This document shows, piece by piece, positions 35,558 through 45,928 of a stretch of 64,000 nt of DNA. This DNA is from Elizabethkingia bruuniana (GTDB lineage Bacteria; Bacteroidota; Bacteroidia; Flavobacteriales; Weeksellaceae), in the NCBI RefSeq assembly GCF_002024805.1, contig NZ_CP014337.1, positions 2,976,001 through 3,040,000 on the forward strand, in the 5' to 3' direction. The notes under the pieces were generated by a model, which was not told the DNA's origin, ran no database searches, and saw nothing but the letters and a program-made list of their open reading frames with translations. How positions within the stretch are numbered: position 1 is the first letter of the stretch; the number at the start of each line of letters is the position of its first letter. The translations under genes and the position numbers were made by a program.

Positions 35558-36832
35558 TTAAAATTGAGCAGCTTCTGTAGAACCCTTTAGAGCTACCGTT
35601 GCTGCTTCTCCGGCTGTAACAATAGTCTGAATTTCGTCAAAGAAACCTGTTCCCACAAAAGACTGATGTTTTACAGCTCGGAAACCTTCTTGCTGCAATG
35701 CAAATTCCTTCTCTTGTAACTGAGAATATCCTGCCATACCATGCTCACGATACGCTCTTGCTAATTCAAACATAGAATAATTCAGCGCATGGAATCCGGC
35801 AAGTGTAATAAACTGGAATCTGAATCCTAATGCTGCTAAATCTTCACGGAATGTTTCCATTTCCTGCTGACTTAACTTAGAAGCCCAGTTAAAAGACGGG
35901 GAACAATTATATGCCAATAATTTTCCGGGATATTCAGCATGAATAGCTTCAGCAAACTGTCTCGCTTCTTCTAAATCAGGATGAGAGGTTTCCATCCATA
36001 ACAAATCTGCATATGGTGCATAAGCCAATCCTCTGGCGATTGCCTGCGGTACACCTGCATTTACTTTAAAGAAGCCTTCGGAAGTACGCTCTCCGGTTAT
36101 AAAAGGCTTATCTCGGTCATCGATATCTGAAGTCAGCAAATCTGCTGCATCAGCATCCGTTCTCGCTATAATAATACTCGATACACCACAAACATCTGCT
36201 GCCAATCTCGCTGCAATTAGTTTATTAATCGCTTCCTGAGTTGGCACCAATACTTTGCCGCCCAAATGTCCACATTTTTTTGCAGAAGAAAGCTGATCTT
36301 CAAAATGTACTGCTGCTGCTCCGGCTTCTATCATTTGTTTCATTAGTTCATAAGCATTGAGATTCCCTCCAAACCCTGCTTCAGCATCAGCAACAATAGG
36401 AACAAGATATTGCTTTGACTGATCTCCGTTTACTCTGTTAACAGACTGAATCTGATCTGCGCGCAACAAGGCATTATTAATTCTTTTCACAACGGCCGGA
36501 ACAGAATTGGAAGGATACAATGACTGATCTGGATACATTTCTCCGGAAAGATTTGCATCTGCAGCAACCTGCCAGCCACTCAGATAAATTGCTTCCAGCC
36601 CGGCATCTACTTCCTGCACAGCCTGATTTCCGGTTAATGCACCTAATCCAGCTACGTACTCCTGGCTATTAATTTTGTTCCAAAACTTCTCAGCCATTAG
36701 CTGTGCTATGGTATAATCTATTTTATAACTTCCACGTAACCGGAGTATATCTTCCGGTGTATACGGCCGGATTATTCCAGCCCATCTTGGGTTTTCATTC
36801 CAGTCCTGTTGTAGTTCCTGAATAGTTTTCAT
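35558..36832 (-). CDS. aceA: Isocitrate lyase
   Basis: 424 residues, matching the short bacterial isocitrate lyase. The catalytic loop KKCGHLGG places Cys187. Metal and substrate residues are in [19 protein letters not shown] and [14 protein letters not shown], and NCSPSFNW is intact. It splits isocitrate into succinate and glyoxylate. It lies 38 bases after aceB on the same strand, so the two form the glyoxylate-shunt operon, needed for growth on acetate or fatty acids. Confidence 0.96.
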   Translation of the reverse strand: MKTIQELQQDWNENPRWAGIIRPYTPEDILRLRGSYKIDYTIAQLMAEKFWNKINSQEYVAGLGALTGNQAVQEVDAGLEAIYLSGWQVAADANLSGEMYPDQSLYPSNSVPAVVKRINNALLRADQIQSVNRVNGDQSKQYLVPIVADAEAGFGGNLNAYELMKQMIEAGAAAVHFEDQLSSAKKCGHLGGKVLVPTQEAINKLIAARLAADVCGVSSIIIARTDADAADLLTSDIDDRDKPFITGERTSEGFFKVNAGVPQAIARGLAYAPYADLLWMETSHPDLEEARQFAEAIHAEYPGKLLAYNCSPSFNWASKLSQQEMETFREDLAALGFRFQFITLAGFHALNYSMFELARAYREHGMAGYSQLQEKEFALQQEGFRAVKHQSFVGTGFFDEIQTIVTAGEAATVALKGSTEAAQF

Positions 36833-36870
36833 AATAATATTTATTTTTCGGTTTGATTTATTTTTTGATT

Positions 36871-38436
36871 TCAGATGTATTTATAGGCTCTTAATGTTAG
36901 AAAATCTTCAAAATTTTCTTCAAAAACCATATCCTGTAACAGTTGTGTTGCCAGTGCAAAGTTCCCATCGGCATATCGTGTAGCGCCTACATATTCTTTT
37001 ATCTTCTCGAGCTCTTCATCCTGCCATTTCAGATAATTTTCTTTTGTAAGATATTGTCCGTTTTCTAAAGGTTTTTGTGAATGGAATACCTGCCACAATT
37101 GAGTTCTGGAAATTTCTGCTGTCGCAGCATCTTCCATCAGATTGTAAATAGCTGCAGCACCAACTCCTACTAACCAGGATTCGATATAAAGAATCCCTAC
37201 ATTAATATTCTTGCGTACACCTGCTTCGGTAATTGTCCCCTGTGGAACAGTCAGCAGATCTGCTTCAGCAATATTGTATTCTTCTTTTTTCTGGTCAATC
37301 TGATTAGGTGTAAGCATTCCGGCGTCGAAAACCTCTTTGGCAACACTTACCAAAGCCGGATGTGCCACCCACGTTCCATCATGACCGTTCTTTACTTCCC
37401 GTTCTTTATCTGCACGTACTTTTGCAAAAGCTACTTCGTTTGCGTTCTCATCATGTTTTACAGGAATTTGCGCAGCCATACCTCCCATTGCCGAAACGCC
37501 TCTTTTATGACAGGTTTTTACCAGAAGCTTTGAGTACGAACTCATAAAATGAATAGTCATTGTCACCTGATCTCTGTCCGGTAATATAAATTCAGGAAGT
37601 TTTCTGAACTTTTTAATAAATGAAAAAATATAATCCCAGCGTCCACAGTTCAGACCCGCCATATGCTCTTTCAGAGAATAAATAATTTCATCCATCTGAA
37701 AAGCAGCTGTAATAGTTTCTATTAAAACAGTTGCCTTAATTGTATTTTGTGGGATTCCAAGATAGTTCTGCGAGAATACAAAAACTTTATTCCACCATGC
37801 CGATTCATGATAGCTTTCCAGTTTCGGAAGGTAAAAATAAGGTCCAACCCCATTTTCCAATTGCTTTTTAGCATTCAGAAAAAGGAAGATTCCAAAATCA
37901 ATTAAAGAACCCGATGCCTGCTCTCCATTAATAAGGATATGCTTTTCATTTAGATGGAGCCCTCTGGGGCGTACCAGCAAAACTGCAGGCTTTTCATTCA
38001 GAACATATTGCTTCCCTTTAATTTCAAAATCAATATTTCTGTTATTCAAATCTCTGAGATTCACCTGTCCATCCATTACATTCTCCCAGGTTGGAGAATT
38101 ACTGTCTTCAAAATCAGCCATGAAACAATTAGCTCCAGAATTCATAGCATTAATAATCATCTTACGGTCAACAGGACCTGTAATCTCTACTCTTCTGTCC
38201 AGTAAAGAATCTGGCAGCGGTTCACACACCCAGTTTCCATTCCTGATTTCTTCGGTCTCTTTCAAAAATCGAGGTAAAATTCCCTGATCAAATTCCTTCT
38301 GCAAAACCTTTCTTTTATCTAAAAGAGCTTGTCTCTCAGCATTAAAATGCTCATGCAACTCTGTTAAAAACAATTGTAATTCAGCAGAGTAGATCTCTTC
38401 ATACTTTTTTGAATGTTGAATACTAAATTTTTCCAT
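36871..38436 (-). CDS. aceB: Malate synthase A
   Basis: 521 residues, the usual size of malate synthase A. Visible motifs are [27 protein letters not shown] with the catalytic Arg, [25 protein letters not shown] and [12 protein letters not shown]. It condenses glyoxylate with acetyl-CoA to malate. It is the first gene of the aceB-aceA operon and is divergent from an XRE-type regulator. The shared intergenic region holds two matching palindromes. Confidence 0.96.
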   Translation of the reverse strand: MEKFSIQHSKKYEEIYSAELQLFLTELHEHFNAERQALLDKRKVLQKEFDQGILPRFLKETEEIRNGNWVCEPLPDSLLDRRVEITGPVDRKMIINAMNSGANCFMADFEDSNSPTWENVMDGQVNLRDLNNRNIDFEIKGKQYVLNEKPAVLLVRPRGLHLNEKHILINGEQASGSLIDFGIFLFLNAKKQLENGVGPYFYLPKLESYHESAWWNKVFVFSQNYLGIPQNTIKATVLIETITAAFQMDEIIYSLKEHMAGLNCGRWDYIFSFIKKFRKLPEFILPDRDQVTMTIHFMSSYSKLLVKTCHKRGVSAMGGMAAQIPVKHDENANEVAFAKVRADKEREVKNGHDGTWVAHPALVSVAKEVFDAGMLTPNQIDQKKEEYNIAEADLLTVPQGTITEAGVRKNINVGILYIESWLVGVGAAAIYNLMEDAATAEISRTQLWQVFHSQKPLENGQYLTKENYLKWQDEELEKIKEYVGATRYADGNFALATQLLQDMVFEENFEDFLTLRAYKYI

Positions 38437-38481
38437 GAGTCTGATTTTTTTTGCTAATGTAAAAAATAAATTTTCACCAAC

Positions 38482-38495
38482 AGCGAATTTTCGCT
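38482..38495. promoter_or_regulatory. Palindrome AGCGAA-N2-TTCGCT, candidate operator 1
   Basis: Perfect 6-bp arms, containing the core GCGA-N4-TCGC. It is 46 bases upstream of the aceB ATG and 57 bases upstream of the regulator ATG. GC-containing palindromes stand out in this AT-rich spacer. Confidence 0.6.
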
Positions 38496-38517
38496 AAAAT
38501 TAAAAATAAATTATTAT

Positions 38518-38529
38518 GCGAATAATCGC
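38518..38529. promoter_or_regulatory. Palindrome GCGA-N4-TCGC, candidate operator 2
   Basis: The same GCGA-N4-TCGC core as operator 1, with centres 35 bases apart. It lies just upstream of the regulator ATG at 38552 and overlaps the upstream in-frame ATG at 38516, which argues against that start. Confidence 0.6.
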
Positions 38530-38551
38530 TTTTATTTTCTATATTTATTTT

Positions 38552-40021
38552 ATGAATATCGAGAGCGATTATATACGTACTATTTTCGGGGTAAAGCTGA
38601 GACAGCTCCGCCAGCAGAAAAACTGGTCACTACAGGAAATTTCTGAAAAAACAGGTATGTCCAAATCTTACCTGAACGAAATAGAAAAAGGAAAAAAGTA
38701 TCCCAAGCACGACAAAATATTAGCTCTGGCAGATGCTCTGGATTGTAATTTCGATGAATTGGTCTCTATTCAGCTCGATAAAAACCTGGCTCCAATTGGA
38801 GAACTGATGCAAAAAGATTTCTTTAGAGAACTTCCTCTGGAACTTTTCGGAATCAATAAAAATTCACTTATCAACATTGTAAGTGAAGCCCCAAAAAAAG
38901 TAAATGCTTTTATCAACACTCTTATAGAAATTGCACAGACTTATAATTTTGATAAAGATCATTTCTATCTTTCGGTACTACGATCCTTCCAGGAACTTTA
39001 TAATAATTACTTCCCGGAAATTGAAGAAAAAGCCATCGAATTCAAAAAAAAATATGGACTTACTACAATTAGTATTCAGATTTTAGAAGATATATTGAAG
39101 CAAGAATCAGGTTATCAGATTTACTATGAAGACTACGAAGAACAGGGGCAGCTAAAGCATCTGCGCTCTTTATACTCCGCAGATCATAAAATTCTTTCCA
39201 TTAACCAGAAACTTGGAGAACAGCAAAAGCTATTTATTCTGGCAAAGGAAATCGGATTTCAGTATTTAAATCTGCAACCTCGGCCAAATACTTATACCTG
39301 GGTAAAGTTTACCAACTTCGATAGTCTTGTTAATAACTTTTACGCATCTTATTTTGCAGGCTGTCTTCTTATCCCTAAAGATCAGCTGATACAGGAAACA
39401 AAAAGTATATTTTCTGATAAGGAATGGGATAATGAAAAGTTTGATCACCTTATAGAAAACTACACACAGTCTCCTGAAACACTTTTTTACAGACTTACTA
39501 ACATTCTTCCTGAATTTTTCGGGATGAAAGACATCTTTTATCTGTGTTTTGTAAAAAGAAAAAACAGTGATAAAATAGATATTCTGAAAGAATTGCACCT
39601 CAACAGACATCAGGCTCCGCACGCTAATACAACCAACGAACATTATTGCCACCGATGGATTGCTATAAAAAATATGCAGAACCTTTCCGACTCCAAGAGT
39701 TTGACAGCTATACAGATATCGGAGTACGAAAATTCCGGTCTCAATTATCTGGTGATATCCACATCTCAAAAAAATCCTTTTGCTGATGGCAATAACAGAA
39801 GCTATTGTCTGGGAATTTTACTAAATCCCGAAACGACAAAACAAATAAAATTTCTAAAGAACATATCCAGAGAAAGCGTAGGTGTTACCTGTGAAAGCTG
39901 CTCTATAAAAGATTGTGAAGTACGTCAGGCTCCAGCTATAAAGCTGGAAAAACAGGAACTTAATGAAAAAATACAATTCTCTGTTGAAAAGAAACTGAGA
40001 GAAATGAAAAACAAAGCGTAA
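38552..40021 (+). CDS. XRE-family regulator of the RamB/ScfR (short-chain acyl) type
   Basis: 489 residues from the ATG at 38552. An N-terminal HTH (about 8-65; LRQLRQQKNWSLQEISEKTG, MSKSYLNEIEKGKKYPKHDK) is followed by a long sensor region containing a degenerate IrrE/M78-like helix (LFILAKEIGFQ, lacking the HExxH histidines). A C-terminal cysteine cluster is VTCESCSIKDCEVR. The layout matches RamB/ScfR regulators, which control acetate, propionate and glyoxylate genes in actinobacteria and others. Divergence from aceB-aceA strongly suggests it controls them and itself. The ligand, perhaps an acyl-CoA, is inferred. Confidence 0.85.
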   Translation: MNIESDYIRTIFGVKLRQLRQQKNWSLQEISEKTGMSKSYLNEIEKGKKYPKHDKILALADALDCNFDELVSIQLDKNLAPIGELMQKDFFRELPLELFGINKNSLINIVSEAPKKVNAFINTLIEIAQTYNFDKDHFYLSVLRSFQELYNNYFPEIEEKAIEFKKKYGLTTISIQILEDILKQESGYQIYYEDYEEQGQLKHLRSLYSADHKILSINQKLGEQQKLFILAKEIGFQYLNLQPRPNTYTWVKFTNFDSLVNNFYASYFAGCLLIPKDQLIQETKSIFSDKEWDNEKFDHLIENYTQSPETLFYRLTNILPEFFGMKDIFYLCFVKRKNSDKIDILKELHLNRHQAPHANTTNEHYCHRWIAIKNMQNLSDSKSLTAIQISEYENSGLNYLVISTSQKNPFADGNNRSYCLGILLNPETTKQIKFLKNISRESVGVTCESCSIKDCEVRQAPAIKLEKQELNEKIQFSVEKKLREMKNKA

Positions 40022-40042
40022 ATTACTGACTCAATATGAGTT

Positions 40043-40696
40043 ATGAATTTATATACAGACATATTCTTTCCAAACCGTTGCCTTCAATGCAATCACATTA
40101 TTGGCGGAAAAGATATTATTTGTGAAGAATGTTATGATCAAGTAGATTTCACCCATTGGGAATCATTAACGGAGACACCATTGCAACACAAATTATCGTC
40201 TCTTTTCCCTATCGAAAATTCTTATGCTCTGATGAATTTTGAGAAAGAGGGTCTTAGCAGAAAATTAATCCACAATCTCAAATATGCTAATCGCGAAATT
40301 ATAGGAGATACATTAGCCCGATGGACAGCAGAAAAAATAAATCTAAAATCAAAACCCGATATACTGATTAATATTCCGCTACATATCAAAAAACTAAAAA
40401 AACGAGGCTATAATCAGTTACATCGTTTTACAGAAATATTATCAAAGGAATGGAATATTCCATATAATCATCATTATTTAAAAAGAACATCTTACAGCAC
40501 TGCTCAAGCCAGAAAAAAACTAATACACAGAAAGGAGAACAGCAATATATTTACAGTTCCTAATCCTATTGAGAACAACCATTTTCTTCTTATTGATGAT
40601 GTATGCACTACCGGAAGTACTTTAGCATCATGCGCCTGGGAAATACTAAAAACGCCCGGCAATAAGCTGAGCGTTTTGGTTATGGCAATTGATTAA
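40043..40696 (+). CDS. ComF-family phosphoribosyltransferase-like protein
   Basis: 217 residues. An N-terminal zinc-finger-like pair of CxxC motifs (RCLQC, CEEC) precedes a PRTase domain whose PRPP loop is LLIDDVCTTGSTLASC. The segment LINIPLHIKKLKKRGYNQ is typical of ComF. ComF proteins are linked to DNA uptake in naturally competent bacteria, but many bacteria keep the gene without known competence. It starts 21 bases after the regulator gene and ends 5 bases before the convergent upp stop. Confidence 0.88.
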   Translation: MNLYTDIFFPNRCLQCNHIIGGKDIICEECYDQVDFTHWESLTETPLQHKLSSLFPIENSYALMNFEKEGLSRKLIHNLKYANREIIGDTLARWTAEKINLKSKPDILINIPLHIKKLKKRGYNQLHRFTEILSKEWNIPYNHHYLKRTSYSTAQARKKLIHRKENSNIFTVPNPIENNHFLLIDDVCTTGSTLASCAWEILKTPGNKLSVLVMAID

Positions 40697-40701
40697 TTTG
40701 C

Positions 40702-41352
40702 TTATCGTTGTAATTTTTCCCCATAAGAAAGGTCACCCGCATCTCCTAGCCCCGGTGTAATATAACCTTTAGATGTAAGGGCTGCATCTACAACACCTAC
40801 CCAAAGATGTGCTTCAGGGTAAGCTTTACGAATAACCTCAACTCCTTCTTTGCTCGCAATCGCTGCTACAATATGCATTTGTGATGGTGTTCCGTGGGTC
40901 AATAGATCTTTTATAGCTTCAATAAGTGATGCTCCGGTTGCTAACATAGGATCCGCAATAATTAACGGACGACCTGTTAAATTCGGGCAAGTAAGATAAT
41001 CCTGCTTTATAGAAAAATAGTCGTTTGCATCATGTTTTCTGTATGCTGCCACAAAGCCACAATCAGCTTTGTCCAAATAATTCAGAATCCCTTGAAATAA
41101 TGGAACTCCGGCTCTCAGGATTGTAGTAATCACTGGTTGTACTGCAATTTCTTTTGATATGATTGTCTCCAATGGTGTTACAATCTCTACTTCTTTTTGT
41201 TCAAGCTGCTTACTAATTTCAAATGCTGCTATCTCTCCGATACGTTCCATATTTCTACGAAACCTCATCCTATCTCCCTGAACATCAACATTTCTTAAAT
41301 CATTAATCCACGAATTGACAAGGGAAAAGTTTTCTGATAAAATATAAAGCAT
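40702..41352 (-). CDS. upp: Uracil phosphoribosyltransferase
   Basis: 216 residues. The PRPP-binding loop is LIIADPMLATGASLIEAI, and the C-terminal uracil-binding segment GYITPGLGDAGDLSYG is intact. It salvages uracil to UMP. It stands alone, convergent with the comF-like gene, with no clear terminator in the 5-base gap. Confidence 0.95.
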   Translation of the reverse strand: MLYILSENFSLVNSWINDLRNVDVQGDRMRFRRNMERIGEIAAFEISKQLEQKEVEIVTPLETIISKEIAVQPVITTILRAGVPLFQGILNYLDKADCGFVAAYRKHDANDYFSIKQDYLTCPNLTGRPLIIADPMLATGASLIEAIKDLLTHGTPSQMHIVAAIASKEGVEVIRKAYPEAHLWVGVVDAALTSKGYITPGLGDAGDLSYGEKLQR

Positions 41353-41373
41353 GAATTTTTATTTTGGGTTAAA

Positions 41374-41381
41374 CAAAAATA
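41374..41381 (-). promoter_or_regulatory. TAnnTTTG promoter -7 box for upp
   Basis: The minus strand reads TATTTTTG, 21 bases before the upp ATG. Confidence 0.45.
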
Positions 41382-41461
41382 CGATTAAAAAAACTGAATC
41401 AAAAGCTTTACGGATACAAAAAAATATTACCTTTAGTTAATTATTTCCCCACCAGAACTTT

Positions 41462-44400
41462 ATGAACAAAAGCTTTATTTTAGGCAAAATAGCACCGGAA
41501 TTTATTAAAAACGAAACTTTACCGGAGCTATTAATTCCCACTTTTGAAAAATATAAAACCAAACCTGCTTTTATTTTTAAAGACAGGACTCTTACTTATG
41601 AAGAATTGGACAACTGGAGTAATGCTATAGCCTTGCGGCTAAAAGAAGAAGGCGTACAGGAAGGGGACTGCGTAGGCGTATGGTATCCCAGGAGTCTTGA
41701 ACTTCCGGTTGCCATCTTAGGAATACTAAAAGCAGGAGCATGCTACATCCCTCTGGATAGAGAAATGCCTGAAGACCGTATCAAAATGGTATTTACAGAT
41801 ATCAATGTGAAAACTTATTTTTCTGATACAGATGCTGGCATCCATTGCAGCCCCATTACTATTCCGGAGCAACCAACAGAAAAAGTTTCACTTCCGGAAG
41901 TTGAAATTAATCCGGATAATTGGGCATATGTGCTTTTCACCTCCGGGAGTACCGGAAATCCGAAAGGCATACCGATTTCCCACCGAAATATATGCCACCT
42001 GATCCGTTCCGAAGAAGATTTTATTGGCGTTAAAGATACCGACAAAGTCTATCAGGGCTTTTCTGTATCGTTCGACATGTGGTGCGAAGAAGTGTGGATA
42101 AGTCTTTTTGCAGGAGCCACAATATGGATAGCAGATGCTACGACTGTTAAAGCGATTGACGAACTCAGCACTGTTTTAATAGAAAATAAAATTACTGTTC
42201 TTCATGCTGTTCCAAGTATTTTAGCCATTATAGATGAAGTTCCGGCTTTACGACTTGTAAATGCAGGCGGTGAAGCTTGTACTAAGCAGGTTCAGGAAAA
42301 ATGGGCAAAACCATACCGCACATTTATCAACAGCTATGGACCAACCGAAACTACCGTTTCTTCTAATATGGCAATACTAAATGCCTCTCAGGAACTCACT
42401 ATTGGCCCACCATTGCCCAACTATCATATTGCCGTTGTGGACGAAAACATGAATATTGTTCCGCATGGCGAACGTGGCGAAATGATTATTTCCGGGCCAG
42501 GTGTAAGCAACGGATATTTTAATTTGCCAGAACTTACTGCACAAAAATTTTTGCCTAATCCTTTCCCCGAATTACCAGGGGATACAATATATAAAACGGG
42601 TGATGCTGTTGCTTTCAGAGAAGATGGCTTTATTGATTTTCAGGGAAGAATCGATGATCAGATCAAGCTGCGAGGCTATCGTATTGAACTAGGTGAAATA
42701 GAAACCCGCCTAAACCAACTGGAAGGTGTTTCCTCTGCAGCTGTTACGGTAAAAGAAGATGCAAACCAGCAGGGGCAATTGGTTGGCTATGCTGTGATGA
42801 AATCTGATGCAGATTTTAATGAAAACGAAATGCGCAAAGAGCTGGCTAAATTTCTGGCTCCTTACATGGTTCCGATCACCATTATAAAAATGAAAGAAAT
42901 GCCACGAATGCCAAGTGGCAAAATAGACAGAAAAAAACTACCCTTACCTGATAGCTTCTTAGTACAGGAAAGTACAAGTCATATCGAAATTGGGGAAAAT
43001 GATTCTGTAGATGAAAAACTTATAAAAGTTCTCCACATTGTATTTCCCGGAAAAGACATTAACCTGTCTCAGGATTTCTTCACTGACCTTGGCGGACATT
43101 CCCTATTGGCAGCCACTCTGGTTTCTCACTTAAGGCAGAAAGCCGGAATCCCTTATGCTTCTCTTAAAGATGTATATGAAAACCGCCCGCTTTCAGCATT
43201 TACAGAGGTTCTACAGAAAAAGCAAGATACCAAAGCTGAACGTAAAGAACCTTTCCAAAAGGTGTCTACTTTGCAATACTATCTATGCAATTTAGCACAG
43301 ACACTAAGTTTACTGGTTATATATGGCCTATTAAGTATTCAGATATTTTTTCCATATCTCGCTTACTATTATTTCCAGCTAAACGGTTTCGGTTTGCACT
43401 ACGCTTTACTAAGTGCTATGCTATTGTACACTCTTATTCCTCCGGTCTATTCTTTAATCATCCTCATTACAAAATGGCTGGTTATCGGACGAATAAAAGA
43501 AGGAGATTATCCACTATGGGGATGGTATTACTTCCGATGGTGGCTGTGGAAAACTGTAAAAAGATTAATGCCATCTGAGTTTATTGTAGAAACTCCTCTT
43601 TATCCCAAATATTTGCGCTTATTAGGTGTAAAAGTACATCCGTCCGCTCAGTTAAGCTTATTACCAATTGCGGCCGAAGATCTTGTAACCATAGATGAAA
43701 ATGTAACAACCAGTTCCGGATGCTGCATAGACAATGCTTCTGTGGAAAACGGAATATTAAAAATACGCAGAGTACACCTGAAGGCACATTCCTATATAGG
43801 TTCTTCTGTTGTAGTATGTGGCGAAACTACTATAGAGGAATTTGGAGAGTTACAGGATCTGAGTTGTCTGAATGAAGGTGAGAAAGTAGGTTACGGAGAA
43901 GTATGGAACGGAAGCCCGGCCCAAAAAACCAGAACAAAAACAACAGAAGAAACACAACAACCTAAATTAACTTCCGCCGGAAAGAGAAGTTTATTCTCTT
44001 TGTTCTATGCTATATCACTGTTTTTCTTCCCGTTGATTATCGTATTACCGCTAGCTCCTACCCTTTATACATTATACTATCTGGATGAACGTTCATCGGA
44101 TTACAATTTCTATTATTTGTGGCAGGCACCAATACTTTCTACCGTTTACATTTTGTTGTTTATTCTGGTTGTAAGTTTATTGACCAGACTACTACAAATC
44201 AAAATGAAACCCGGTGTATATCCGGTATACAGTTTTACCTACTACAGAAAATGGGTAAAAGATCAGATATTCAACATATCTCTGGTGGTATTACATCCTT
44301 TATTTGCTTCCATCTATATTTCTAAATTTTACAGAATGATGGGAGCCAAAGTAGGGAAAAACTCAGAAATTTCTACTGCGAGTGATGTATCACACAACTT

Positions 44401-45382
44401 ACTGGAAATTGGTGAAGGTTCTTTTATTGCTGATGCTGTGATTCTGGGAGAACATGATGTAAGAAATGAACAGCTAATATTGGCTAAAACAAAAATTGGC
44501 AACAATAGTTTTGTAGGTAATAGTGGACTGATACCACAAGGGTATCAATTAGGAGATAATATGCTTATTGGTGTTCTAAGTAAAACACCGACTGAGGAGC
44601 AACTAGCCAATTCCGCAGAGAAAGACTGGTTTGGTTCTCCACCTATCGGACTGCCCTCCAGACAGAAATCCAATATTTTCAATGATCACCTTACTTATAA
44701 CCCACCGGCATCTTTAAAATTCGCCCGTGCTATTGTTGAAGGTATAAGAATTATTCTGCCACAAACCATTATCATTATATGCAGTGTACTTTTTATAGCA
44801 TACACAAGTATCTATCTGGAAGGCAGAATCCCATTATTATTAGCATTATCACCATTCTATTATCTTGGAATCGTTGCATTGCCCGCTTTCTTCTTTACCG
44901 TTCTTCTTAAATGGATTTTTGTAAGAAAATATAAAAAGACAGAAATCCCGATGTACAGTCTGAGAGTATGGCTAAGCGAGGGAATTACTACGCTATATGA
45001 AGCTTTGGCTATTCCTTTTTTCCTTGATGCTTTACGCGGAACAATGTGGCTCCCAATCTTTATGAGATTTCTGGGTGTTAAAATCGGAAAACGAGTATGG
45101 CTGAACACAACAGACATTACAGAATTTGATATGGTATCTATTGGAGACGAAGCTATGTTGAATGAAGAATGCGGACCACAAACACACTTGTTTGAGGACC
45201 GGATTATGAAAATCGGCAGTGTAAAAATAGGAAAGCAGACTACCATTAGCTCCAGAAGTATTATTCTTTATGATACTGAAATCGGAGACAATGTACATGT
45301 AGATGCTTTATCTTTAGTGATGAAGGGAGAAGTTCTTTCCGATAATACATCATGGCATGGAAGCCCGGTAAGGGGGAAGTAA
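41462..45382 (+). CDS. Pls/PosA-family membrane-bound non-ribosomal peptide synthetase
   Basis: 1306 residues. An adenylation domain (about 1-500) has FTSGSTGNPKG, SFDMWCEEVW, YGPTE (292-296) and PSGKIDRKK with Lys487. A carrier domain follows, with LGGHSLLAA and the phosphopantetheine Ser547. The rest alternates membrane pairs (about 610-670, 842-920, 1095-1155) with three hexapeptide/left-handed beta-helix domains (about 720-815, 955-1050, 1200-1300). There is no condensation or thioesterase domain. This order and size match epsilon-poly-lysine synthetase (Pls) and its PosA relatives, where the membrane part joins identical amino acids without a C domain. The product here is unknown; a basic amino acid polymer is an inference. 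A GNAT, an esterase-like protein and a PPTase gene follow. Confidence 0.88.
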   Translation: MNKSFILGKIAPEFIKNETLPELLIPTFEKYKTKPAFIFKDRTLTYEELDNWSNAIALRLKEEGVQEGDCVGVWYPRSLELPVAILGILKAGACYIPLDREMPEDRIKMVFTDINVKTYFSDTDAGIHCSPITIPEQPTEKVSLPEVEINPDNWAYVLFTSGSTGNPKGIPISHRNICHLIRSEEDFIGVKDTDKVYQGFSVSFDMWCEEVWISLFAGATIWIADATTVKAIDELSTVLIENKITVLHAVPSILAIIDEVPALRLVNAGGEACTKQVQEKWAKPYRTFINSYGPTETTVSSNMAILNASQELTIGPPLPNYHIAVVDENMNIVPHGERGEMIISGPGVSNGYFNLPELTAQKFLPNPFPELPGDTIYKTGDAVAFREDGFIDFQGRIDDQIKLRGYRIELGEIETRLNQLEGVSSAAVTVKEDANQQGQLVGYAVMKSDADFNENEMRKELAKFLAPYMVPITIIKMKEMPRMPSGKIDRKKLPLPDSFLVQESTSHIEIGENDSVDEKLIKVLHIVFPGKDINLSQDFFTDLGGHSLLAATLVSHLRQKAGIPYASLKDVYENRPLSAFTEVLQKKQDTKAERKEPFQKVSTLQYYLCNLAQTLSLLVIYGLLSIQIFFPYLAYYYFQLNGFGLHYALLSAMLLYTLIPPVYSLIILITKWLVIGRIKEGDYPLWGWYYFRWWLWKTVKRLMPSEFIVETPLYPKYLRLLGVKVHPSAQLSLLPIAAEDLVTIDENVTTSSGCCIDNASVENGILKIRRVHLKAHSYIGSSVVVCGETTIEEFGELQDLSCLNEGEKVGYGEVWNGSPAQKTRTKTTEETQQPKLTSAGKRSLFSLFYAISLFFFPLIIVLPLAPTLYTLYYLDERSSDYNFYYLWQAPILSTVYILLFILVVSLLTRLLQIKMKPGVYPVYSFTYYRKWVKDQIFNISLVVLHPLFASIYISKFYRMMGAKVGKNSEISTASDVSHNLLEIGEGSFIADAVILGEHDVRNEQLILAKTKIGNNSFVGNSGLIPQGYQLGDNMLIGVLSKTPTEEQLANSAEKDWFGSPPIGLPSRQKSNIFNDHLTYNPPASLKFARAIVEGIRIILPQTIIIICSVLFIAYTSIYLEGRIPLLLALSPFYYLGIVALPAFFFTVLLKWIFVRKYKKTEIPMYSLRVWLSEGITTLYEALAIPFFLDALRGTMWLPIFMRFLGVKIGKRVWLNTTDITEFDMVSIGDEAMLNEECGPQTHLFEDRIMKIGSVKIGKQTTISSRSIILYDTEIGDNVHVDALSLVMKGEVLSDNTSWHGSPVRGK

Positions 45383-45426
45383 ATATTGAAAACCTATTTC
45401 ACCAGACAAATTTCATAAAACACAAA

Positions 45427-45912
45427 ATGGAATATCAGATCAGGAAAATAAAAATCAGCGAGCATCTACCTATAGTAGATGAGCTTGTGGGCGAACTCCA
45501 TTTATCAGAAAGAGAGATGAACGAACATACTGCAGACTGGAAACATATCCGGAAAAATTATATGCGGTTCATGGAGGACTGTGAAGATGAGAATGACGGC
45601 TCTTTTCTTATCGCTGAAATAAATGGCAAAGCTATAGGCTTTATTTTCGGTTATGTTGACGAGAAAGATGACAGTAATTTTGAGCTGGGTGATGCTGATG
45701 ATCTGTATATTTCTGAAGGTTATGTAAAAAAAGAATTCAGAAAGAACGGAATATATACCGCGCTAAATAAAGCTTTTGAAAAAATGTACCTGGAGCAATA
45801 TAAAATCCGTAAAATCTACAGATTCACTTTATGCAACAACGAAACGATGCAACGTTGGCTAGCTTCACAAGGCTATCAGCCTGTAAGACTTTTATATGAA
45901 AAATGGATATAA
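45427..45912 (+). CDS. GNAT-family acetyltransferase near the NRPS
   Basis: 161 residues from the ATG at 45427. A longer in-frame start at 45352 would overlap the NRPS and is less likely. The acetyl-CoA loop is YVKKEFRKNGIYTALN (about 103-118), and NNETMQRWLASQGYQPV is the usual C-terminal GNAT motif. An acidic stretch, EDCEDENDG, lies at about 51-59. It follows the NRPS by 44 bases on the same strand, so it could modify or detoxify the product, but it may be unrelated. Confidence 0.82.
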   Translation: MEYQIRKIKISEHLPIVDELVGELHLSEREMNEHTADWKHIRKNYMRFMEDCEDENDGSFLIAEINGKAIGFIFGYVDEKDDSNFELGDADDLYISEGYVKKEFRKNGIYTALNKAFEKMYLEQYKIRKIYRFTLCNNETMQRWLASQGYQPVRLLYEKWI

Positions 45913-45928
45913 TTACAATACAAAAAAA

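Noticed and set aside
38516..38551. Upstream start of the RamB-like regulator
   Set aside because: It adds a hydrophobic stretch before the HTH and overlaps a candidate operator.
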